Source of the DNA: Oidiodendron maius Zn
Taxonomy: Eukaryota; Ascomycota; Leotiomycetes; Myxotrichaceae
Length of the DNA stretch: 64,000 bases
Direction of reading: 5' to 3'
NCBI GenBank assembly: GCA_000827325.1
Contig: KN832872.1
Coordinates: forward strand, 1,178,001 to 1,242,000
Part shown: piece by piece, positions 56,040-64,000 of the stretch
Numbering within the stretch: the stretch's first letter is position 1
Layout of the letters: each line of letters begins with the position of its first letter
Program-made: the position numbers and the translations under genes
Notes under the pieces: model-generated
What the model was told of the DNA's origin: nothing
Database searches by the model: none
The model's input: the letters and a program-made list of their open reading frames with translations, nothing else

Positions 56040-57033
56040 ATGGGGGGCAGATCCGAGAACAAGGCCGGCTATTTCGACAAACTCAAAGGCTTGCTCGAGC
56101 AGTACAGGTCCATCTTCATCGTCGGTGTCGACAATGTCAGCTCCCAACAGATGCACGAGATCCGACTCGCCCTCCGAGGTGATGGCGTTGTCTTGATGGG
56201 CAAGAATACTATGGTGAGAATTTCCGTACCTCGATTGGTATCTGGGCACAGCTAATTCAACTCGACAGGTGCGCCGAGCTATCAAGGGCTTCATCTCGGA
56301 GTCCCCCGAGTACGAACGTCTCCTTCCTTACGTCAAGGGCAACGTTGGTTTCGTCTTCACCAACGGCGATCTCAAGGATATCCGTGAGAAGATTCTTGCC
56401 AACAAGGTCGCTGCCCCCGCTCGTGCCGGTGCCGTCGCCCCAGGCGACGTCTTCGTCCCAGCTGGTAACACTGGCATGGAACCCGGCAAGACCTCTTTCT
56501 TCCAGGCTCTCGGTGTTCCAACCAAGATTGCCCGTGGTACCATTGAAATTACGGCCGACTTGAAGCTTGTTGAGGCTGGCAGCAAGGTCGGAGCATCCGA
56601 GGCTACACTGCTGAACATGCTGAACATCTCTCCCTTCACCTACGGTATGACCATCGGCCAAGTCTACGACGCAGGCAACACCTTTCCTCCCAGTGTTCTT
56701 GATATTGAGGAATCTCAACTGCTCAAGACTTTCACAAGCGCCATTGCCACCATTGCTTCTATCTCTTTGGCCGCAAACTTCCCCACCCTCCCATCCGTCA
56801 TGCACTCCATTGTCAACGGCTACAAGAAAGTTCTAGCCGTAGCTGTCGAGACCGAGTACAGCTGGCCTGAGATTGAAGAACTTAAGGACCGTATCGCCAA
56901 TCCCGATGCGTACGCTGGTGCTGCTGTCGCTGCGGTCACCGAAGCACCAGCTGCTGCCGCAGAGGCCGAGGCCGAGAAGGAGGAAGAGGCCGAGGAGTCC
57001 GGTGACGAAGGATTCGGAGGCTTGTTTGACTAG
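56040..57033 (+). CDS. RPP0: 60S acidic ribosomal protein P0 (uL10)
   Basis: Two exons (56040-56213, 56269-57033; intron 55 nt) give 312 aa. P0 anchors the P1/P2 heterodimers of the ribosomal stalk that recruits elongation factors. Seen: [58 protein letters not shown], then [40 protein letters not shown] and [20 protein letters not shown]. The C-terminus is the Ala/Glu-rich hinge and the stalk peptide, here [13 protein letters not shown]; the usual fungal end is DMGFGLFD, so Gly-Gly replaces one Gly. Codon use is strongly biased (many C-ending codons), as in other ribosomal protein genes. Confidence 0.97.
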
Positions 57034-57400
57034 GTTGCGTCTGACATGGATAAAATGGTTCGATGACACGATTGTGAAGTCACATAGACAATATGCAGGT
57101 ACTCGGAATACAGCTGGCATATGTGGGAAACGAGTACTTCCAGAATGAGTGAAATGACATGCGTCACCTCCCTGCTGACCAACTGACACCAGGCAAAAGG
57201 CAAAAGGCAAAAGGTCAGTAACCGCAATTTTATTACTCTGTTTCCTCCAAGCTATATGATGATCAAATCAAAAAGCTTTTTAACCCTGATTGGTGCTCAC
57301 AACGCCCTGAAGACCAAAAAACAACAACTCTAATTTTTTCCTGATTGCTACCATCCATCTTTATAATAATACAGGATATCGTACAAGAGCTACTTGCTTA
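57034..57400. other. convergent 3' flanks RPP0 / MSH1
   Basis: Contains both 3'-UTRs and a short tandem repeat: three copies of AGGCAAA plus a partial fourth at 57191-57214. Confidence 0.5.
57191..57214. repeat. AGGCAAA heptamer, 3.4 copies
   Basis: Perfect tandem copies of AGGCAAA in the 3' flank of RPP0. Short enough to be replication slippage. Confidence 0.8.
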
Positions 57401-60400
57401 CTATTTCTGCACAGATTCCAGAATATTGTCCAGTACCCCCTTTGCAATATTAATTGCCTCCTCTGGAAGACCCGCTAGCTTGGCGACTTTCAATGCGTGA
57501 CTCTGCCTATTGACCCCCTCCCTCAATCGATGAACGTATCTGAAGCCATCGCCGTCCTCTTGCACGTCAGTGCAATAAAACCCTATTCCGTGCATAACCC
57601 CATCCTGCTTTACCATGTCTGCTAAAACGTGAAAGTGGGTAGCGAACAGTGTCCTGCACTTGTTGATATGATACAGGTGATGCAGACTTGCAAAGGCCAC
57701 GGCAATGCCGTCTTGCGGTGTAGTACCCCTGCCAACCTCGTCCATTATCACAAAGGATCTAGGCGTGGCATTCTTTAAAATATTCGCAGTCTCTAGCATC
57801 TCCACCATGAACGTAGATTGATCGCTATAAAGATTGTCCGCTGACCCTACGCGGCTGAATATCTGATCCACAATGCCCAGCTCCGCGTACTGAGCTGGAA
57901 CGTAGGAGCCGACCTGAGCAAGAATCGTGATAAGAGCGTTCTGTCTCAGGAACGTGCTCTTTCCAGCCATGTTCGGGCCAGTTATGACCCAACTGCGCTG
58001 CACATCCCCAACGAAACAGTCATTCGTTGTGAAACTTCTCCCTTCCTCTTCAAGTCCTCCTTCGACCGTAGGGTGGCGGCCGGCGATGACTTTGTGAGTC
58101 GTTGTCTGGTTCAGGATCGGTCGAGTCCAGTTCTTCTCCGCTGCGAGTGTAGCGAATGAACAAGCTACGTCTAGTTCATCAAGAACAGCAGCATTCCGAC
58201 GGAGTTTAATGATGTTAGCAATCACTTGTTCACGGATATTATTAAGGACCCGCTGCTCTTCCGCTCGAATATGTAATCTGCATTGATCAATTCTTTGACC
58301 CAGATTGGTCCACTCTGGATGATGGAATGAGCGTGTACTCTTGCTTGAACTGACACTTCTAACTGAAGTCAACTCCTTTTTCATATCTTTGCCTTTGACA
58401 TGGCAAATATGGCCGAGCCCGGGCGTGAAACGCAGGGTTAGGCTTGCTACACCAAGGCGAGAGCTCAAGTCTTTCGCCAGAGCTTCTTTCTCTTCTGATA
58501 ATTTGGTAAGATCTCTATGAAAACTCTGCAGTGTTGGACTAGCACCCGGTTTCATGATCCACGCTTCACTGCTATCCGAATAATGCTCTCGGATACTGGC
58601 TGTTTTCTTCTTCCGTTCTCCCTTTCGGAGGATATTGAAATCATCTTCGGATCCTTCAGAGGTGATGACTGCGTGTGCAAGAGTTTGAATTTCTTCAGCT
58701 TCCATATCTTCAATCTCGTGCCGCTGAACAATCCCTTCTTCATCGATTGCTTCTTTGATGCGATCAGAAAGTACCGTCGGTCCATCAAGGTCAATTCGAA
58801 CCATCATTGCCTTGATACTTTCATCGTCTCGGCTGTCTTGATCTAGGGTTGCCGCAAGGTCTCCCGTCGCGCACACTGTAGCAGCCAAGGCCAGCAGATC
58901 ATCAGGATCACCTCTGCCGAAGGCAAATTTCTGCAGGAGGCGATGAGAGTCATGGCATCGTCTTAGCAAAATGGTCAAGCGCTCTCGGAGGGATTCATCA
59001 TGTAACATATATCCCACAAGATCCAGTCTCGAGTTGATCACAGCAAGAGAAGTTGATGGGGAAGCTGGTACACAGTCAGTGCCGGTGTAAAGGTAGACTC
59101 ATGCCGTGTACATACTCAACCAACTGTCTAGCAACCTAGCTCCGCCTTTGGTGATTGTACGTCGGACGGTATGCAAAAGACTACCAGTGAAAAGGTCATC
59201 CCTAATCGTTGTCTTGATTTCCAAAGCTTTCAAGGTATTCTTGTCAACTCCCATCACATCTAGCTGACGCAATGGAGGTTGAAGTTTCATAGCAGAGCTT
59301 TGTAGTCGTGTTTTAACGTAATGGAGCAAAGCACTACACGCTGCAATTTCCAGCGGAGAAAATTCATCCTCCTGTTTTACTGGCACGGGAGATTCTAGCA
59401 TTTGTGACCATTCAAAGATGGGTTGGGCTTTAGGTGTCTTCACATAAGTGACAAGGTGGAGCTCTTCTCGAAGGATGGGGGCTATGTCCCGATCGTGAAC
59501 AGTGCGGAAACATTCGTCCAACACAATCTCCCGAGGACTAATGCGAGCTAGTAGAGACGGTAAGGCTGCCAGAGTGGTGGATTGAGTGAAGAAGTGTCCC
59601 GTTGATAAGTCTAACCAAGCTAGGCCAAGAGGCAAAGCAGATTGTTTACTCATATTGCTATGGTTAATGCTCTCCATTTCGGCTGGGAGGTCACAAGTAA
59701 GCTTCCCACCCTGGTGTTCCGCTTGAATTGTAAGCACGTAATTATTAGTGAATGGATCCATGAAATTTTCATCGATTAATGTGCCTGGGGTGATAACCCG
59801 CGAGACCTGTCGGTCATGCATCAGCCCTCCAGCTTTGATTTTAGCTGAAGGGTCATTTGGAAACTCTTCGGCAATAGCAACATACCGGTTGAAGTCCTGC
59901 ACTAGAATCTTCAGGTAGCGATCCAGTTGAAAGAATGGGAATCCAGCCTATTCGCAGATCAGTATATTTGTAATCCGGGAAGCCTGAGTGATGAGGCGTA
60001 CCATCGAGACGAATCCGGCGTTTGTCCTCTTCTGAGCAACTTTGAGATTCAAAAGGGGTCCAAATTCCTCTGCCTGCTCGAAATAGAGCTCATAGAAGCC
60101 GCCTACCCGGGTTAGAAGGATGCAATTCTCGAAATTACGCATATTGGTGAGGGCTTGGAGCACGACTGTGGGGTACGTGGGGACCTGTGCTTCGATGGGC
60201 AGAGGCTGCAGGGGAATCAGGCCTTGTGGCAGCTCATCCAACATGGCCGAGGCCTTCGTCTTCTTGCCCCTCTGCTGCAGTCTTGACCAGCCGTGATGCC
60301 GACCGGTCCGAGGCGTGTGGCCATGCTGGAGGAGCGGGGGCCGAATAGGGATCACGGTTAGATGAGGTGCTAATGCTCGTAGGAGGTGTCTCCCAAGCAC

Positions 60401-60421
60401 GATAGGCGGGCGTGGGGACAT
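57401..60421 (-). CDS. MSH1: mitochondrial MutS homologue MSH1
   Basis: Three exons (complement of 60002-60421, 59116-59947, 57401-59064; introns 54 and 51 nt) give 971 aa, against 959 in yeast Msh1. Msh1 maintains mitochondrial DNA. Seen: an Arg/His/Leu-rich N-terminal presequence, the mismatch-recognition segment RVGGFYELYFEQAEEFGPLL (Phe-x-Glu, near residue 110), FFQLDRYLKILVQDFNRYVA, the core and clamp domains, Walker A TGPNMAGKSTFLRQNA near 776, and Walker B FVIMDEVGRGTTPQDG near 853. The signature HFHVLADM and the C-terminal GVNRQSHALKVAKLAGLPE follow. The mitochondrial-type DEVGRGTTPQDG separates it from nuclear MSH proteins. The start at 60421 is the first ATG of the frame. The same frame is open a further 40 codons with no ATG, and a second open frame overlaps the N-terminus, so the 5' end is uncertain. 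Confidence 0.93.
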
Positions 60422-60868
60422 CAGGCCATGCTTTGCCGCATTGATCGATCCGATGGATAATCCAGTTCCCGGCAGTCCAAGCACGAGGAGTGGGGGTCGG
60501 ATTGTGAAGCAACAACACGCACGCTGTTGGAGGCCGATAGTAGGTACGCTTTCACCTCGCCTGGCAGGGCTCGCTCACACATCGCAGCCTCGTTGGTTGA
60601 TCGAGGTGATGTGATTAGTCAGCCAAGAGACCCCAAGGCCTTAGTCAACAATTATTAAGGTTTGTCAAAGTTTGTCAGGACAGGGGGGCGGGTGGTAATC
60701 GCATGAGATCATGAGAGGGCAAGCTTCCTGCAAAAGCCTTATAAACACTCAAGCGCCTTCCTGGTTTCCAGCCTGTCAATTGACTTTCCCCGTGCCTCCA
60801 TCTTCACAGCTTCAAACACACTTCTGCTCAGACTCACGTTCTACTCACATCGCTACACTCCCGTCACC
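60422..60868. promoter_or_regulatory. divergent region MSH1 / WrbA-like gene
   Basis: About 0.45 kb containing both promoters. Part of it (60422-60540) may be MSH1 coding sequence if translation starts further up. A GC-rich stretch GGACAGGGGGGCGGGTGG lies near 60679-60696. Confidence 0.4.
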
Positions 60869-61756
60869 ATGTCGACTCCCAAAGTTGCCATCGTCTTTGT
60901 AGGTTCTTTGAATACCCCGCTATGGACCCCGCGGCATCACTTTTTCCTTTTGCCCTTGCAACTGCCCCCCACCCACCATCACCAGGGCAACTCGTGCTGA
61001 CTTTTCATATCTAGTACTCTATGTACGGCCACATCCAAAAGTTGGCTGAGGCCGAACAGGCAGGTCTCAAGAAGGTTGGCATCAATGCAGACCTCTTCCA
61101 GTATGGCTTCCCAGCAGTCATTGCCCTCTTTCCGCTCCGGCTCTAACGGTCTCTAGGGTTCCGGAAACTCTGCCTGAGGAGGTACTGACGAAGGTATTGT
61201 AGTTCCTTGTGGATGGAATGCGACGACATATCCTGACTTCGCTAGATGCATGCCCCTCCCAAATCGACCTACCCAACCATTGACCCGGCTACTCTTGAGA
61301 CATATGATGCCTTCCTCCTTGGCATTCCCACTCGTTATGGTAGCTTCCCTGCCCAGTGGAAGGCCTTCTGGGACGCCACTGGAAAACAGTGGGCTACCGG
61401 TGGCTTCTGGGGGAAATATGCTGGGCTGTTCGTCTCTTCTGCTGGCTTGGGTGGTGGCCAGGAATCCACTTCCATTGCCGCCATGTCTACTCTGGCCCAT
61501 CACGGCATTATTTACGTCCCATTGGGGTACAAGCCTGCTTTCCCCATACTCACCAACGTATCAGAGGTTCGCGGTGGCTCACCATGGGGTGCCGGAACGT
61601 TCGCTGTAAGTTAATTCATGCTTCTCACCTAGGAGACTATATCTGACGTTATTTCAGGCTAGTGACGGGTCCCGCCAGCCGTCTGCTCTAGAGATTGAGC
61701 TTGCAACCATACATGGGGAATCCTTTGGCACTGCCATTAAGAAAGTCGCTTTTTAA
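60869..61756 (+). CDS. WrbA-like NAD(P)H:quinone oxidoreductase
   Basis: Five exons (60869-60898, 61015-61100, 61157-61193, 61246-61605, 61658-61756) give 203 aa. This is the flavodoxin-fold WrbA family (yeast Pst2, Rfs1, Ycp4), FMN-binding enzymes that reduce quinones by two electrons and are often found at eisosomes or membranes. Seen: the phosphate-binding start [60 protein letters not shown] then [40 protein letters not shown], the [20 protein letters not shown] loop, and the helical end. Length fits (about 200 aa). Three of the five exons are under 90 nt and the 116-nt first intron splits the FMN-binding strand right after the first 10 codons. Confidence 0.94.
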
Positions 61757-63400
61757 CACGTTTGAAGTTGTGACGACCAAAACAAAGGTTATGCGATAGT
61801 CCAGTGATAAAATAAAGTGAAAATTATGGAAATTCAGGGGGCATGAACCATTGGCGATACTGGCACGAAAGCTAAGGTTCCTCCTAACAGCTGTCAATAT
61901 CGCATATCTCTTAAGTTTGTTTTATTCAATGTCACCTAAGTGAAGGCGTAAACAAATTTGAAAGCCCAGTTTCCCATGATCTCGGAACTATTTAAGGGTG
62001 CAACAATACTGAAGGTCTATATAGATAGTGACAACGTGCAGGTGTAGTGGCCCCCCCACAAGTATATATATATGTATTGTATGTGGTACAGCAACTCTAT
62101 GCTCAGGAATGCTTCCTGAACACGTTAGCCGACGGTATGCAGAGTATAGGATGCTCAAAATAGCTCAAAGAGTGCACGGTAGCTGTCAATCTGGCTAGAG
62201 CCTTAACCATAGTATGCCCCATATCCTAAAGTTAGTGCGCTAGCTAATACATAGATTACGAGAACAGAACCGAGCAGAACAGAAGAGAAGCAAGAGCATG
62301 CTGGCCAGGCAGAGTTTTATACACGACACAGACATTTGATTTAGATGCACACACATGCTGTCCATCCTAGCTATACCAGAGAAACTCGGCATAGCGCTTG
62401 ACAGAGTATAGATTCGTTTTACTAGATAGCCAAAGGAGGACATTACCACATTTAACATCGTTGTATGCTCTGAGGACGGACTAATCCATCTCACATATGT
62501 ATTAGAGCTACCAGGCAATCCAGGCAGGGAGCAAGAGCACTACTACAATCATTCTATCAGTAGAGCAGGCGCGAGACGACAAAATTGAATGCTACAAACT
62601 ACGAAGACAGAAAATATTTTCAACAGCAGCGGTGTAGGCGCGTGGCCACGTGAACTATATGTCTGTCCTGCAACGCATTTCACGACATAGAGGGAGCTTA
62701 AGCGTTGCATGGAGTCTCCCCAAGTAGGCTCACATATCTCTCAGCAGCTCGTAATAGTGCAAGATGTAAAACCACCCACACGTGGTAACACAGCTTGCAT
62801 GGCAAGAATGGACGTTGTCGGTTCGCGTATTCCTCCTCACAGCGGTCCTCAGGCACCAAGAAACCATCCTGACTAGCGTGGATCTTGCTCCCTCTAATAT
62901 CTCCATCAACGCTCACTTCTCTCTTCTTCCCTCCATTTACCGATGGAATATCTACGGGTTGTAAGATCTTCGCGCTGCCTCCTCCGCATCATCCCTCACT
63001 CCATTTGACCAAGTTTCCCACGCACCGCGCAGCTACTTAACCGCCTCTCTTTACCGCGAGATAATATTCTGCCCCCCAGATCGATACTCGCCGACAACCT
63101 AGACGGCACCGAATAGCCTCGCCTCTACAGATCGGGTTGGCCGTGTCCCTCTAGCACACCAAGCGCATTTCCAACAATTCCAGCCACCATAACGCGACAG
63201 TAAGAGTGGAGTTGCTAGTAACTCACTTGAACTGCCTCGTCCGACGTATCCCCTCATTCTGATGGGTTGAAGCCCTGTCACTATCGGTCGATAGCCTCGA
63301 ACCCCAGCGCTTCTCGCACGACCGTCTTGCGGGAAGCGCTTCCAACCCACACTGATTACCAGAACTCGCCTGTCCAGTCCTACCAACAAGGCCCTTCGAT
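61757..63400. other. 1.6-kb gene-free stretch before the last gene
   Basis: No gene recognised. The left half is AT-rich with TATATATATATG near 62065-62076. From about 62880 to 63400 the plus strand is pyrimidine-rich (TCTCTCTTCTTCCCTCC-like strings), which looks like a long 5' leader of the gene starting at 63401. Open frames on the minus strand at 63099-63474 look like shadows. Confidence 0.45.
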
Positions 63401-64000
63401 ATGACGAAAGATATTTCTCGTCGCTCAAGCGTCTCTGGCTCGGCGCATGCCTCATTGCCTCCTACGAATGGCACAGATTCACCACTTCAGGATCCGCAGC
63501 AATCTAGCGAGCCCTCCTTGGCCGCACGTCGGTCCCCGTCGCCAGTAAGAGACGCGCCCAAATCTACAGATAGCGATGCGCCTTCGGTGATCGCAGCAGA
63601 ATCGCAACCCATGACCGCCTCAAATTCAACATCGTCGAGTCCAGCACCGAACAATTTTACAACCGGAGCGTCCGCTACTGGAGCTGTTCCCTACGGGACG
63701 CGGTCTCGCAACCGGACGGGAGGAGCACGACCCAATTATGCTGAAGATAAGGAGATAGACATGGACTTTGAGGTTGCACCTGCTGCAAAGGAGCCCAACG
63801 GACGAAAACCAGCAAGGGGTGCTGACCAAAGCCCATCATCACAGACCGAGACGGGGCGAGCGACAAGCAGTGTACGCAGAGCTGGTATTGACACATCTCA
63901 GTCTGTCACTGTTCAGAATCACTACAAGGAACAGATCCCGGGCACTTCTACATTTTCTGCCAACCTCACATCCGCCACAATCGCCAGCCAACCCTCGACT
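63401..64000 (+). CDS. partial hypothetical protein, N-terminus only
   Basis: An open frame starts at the ATG at 63401 and runs without stop to the window edge (200 codons), so the gene continues outside. The visible part is disordered and Ser/Pro/Thr/Ala-rich. The only well-marked motif is YGTRSRNRTGGARPNYAEDK followed by the acidic EIDMDFEV (about residues 99-127). Basic-then-acidic motifs of this type occur in fungal chromatin and transcription proteins, so a nuclear regulator is a reasonable guess, supported weakly by the long leader. I do not recognise the family, and the diagnostic domain is probably beyond the edge. Confidence 0.7.
   Translation, partial: MTKDISRRSSVSGSAHASLPPTNGTDSPLQDPQQSSEPSLAARRSPSPVRDAPKSTDSDAPSVIAAESQPMTASNSTSSSPAPNNFTTGASATGAVPYGTRSRNRTGGARPNYAEDKEIDMDFEVAPAAKEPNGRKPARGADQSPSSQTETGRATSSVRRAGIDTSQSVTVQNHYKEQIPGTSTFSANLTSATIASQPST

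Noticed and set aside
56257-56805. 182-codon minus-strand frame inside RPP0
   Set aside because: Antisense shadow of a codon-biased ribosomal protein gene.
1-64000. tRNA, rRNA, transposon or CRISPR signals
   Set aside because: I looked for the tRNA B-box type GGTTCGAATCC, long terminal or inverted repeats, transposase or reverse-transcriptase motifs and regularly spaced repeats and saw none I could support by eye.

Overview
This is an intron-containing eukaryotic chromosome segment from a filamentous ascomycete (Pezizomycotina). It has short introns of about 45-75 nt with GT..AG ends and CTAAC/CTGAC-type branch sites, 5'-UTRs rich in pyrimidines, and housekeeping genes that are fungal in form (Dop1, Mon1, Wss1, Trm82, Fcy1, a Hap3 CCAAT factor, a Ydj1 ending in a CaaX box). 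Genus cannot be decided from the window. I see no rRNA, tRNA, transposon, CRISPR array or operon. All gene models below were spliced by hand from reading frame, splice sites and family conservation.

Layout, left to right. 0-10 kb: an orphan gene; a trimethylguanosine synthase joined to a PHD finger (the most unusual gene here); GRASP/Grh1; OST2; a TMEM14-family gene; CMC2; prefoldin 2. 10-23 kb: HAP3 with a long upstream region; RRN3 (Pol I initiation factor); the large DOP1 (1871 aa), divergent from MON1. 23-38 kb: an 893-aa orphan; PDI1 with two successive 8-nt microexons at its first active site; a small mitochondrial-type protein; a VPS71/SWC6 HIT-finger protein; a proline iminopeptidase; a Kelch/DUF4110 protein; the WSS1 protease. 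39-48 kb: NUP159; proteasome beta2; YDJ1. 49-57 kb: cytosine deaminase FCY1 tail-to-tail with HEM12; a 742-aa mitochondrial-type orphan; TRM82; RPP0. 57-64 kb: MSH1; a WrbA-like flavodoxin-fold protein; and the 5' part of a gene that leaves the window.

The genes do not form one pathway. They are mostly single-copy housekeeping genes in divergent and convergent pairs. Recurring themes are secretory and Golgi/endosomal function (GRASP, OST2, DOP1, MON1, PDI1), RNA modification and ribosome production (TGS1, TRM82, RRN3, RPP0), mitochondrial maintenance (CMC2, MSH1, HEM12 pathway, small mitochondrial candidates) and chromatin/DNA repair (VPS71, WSS1, HAP3). The best candidate for something little described is the PHD-TGS1 fusion, followed by the PDI1 microexon pair and the orphan proteins.
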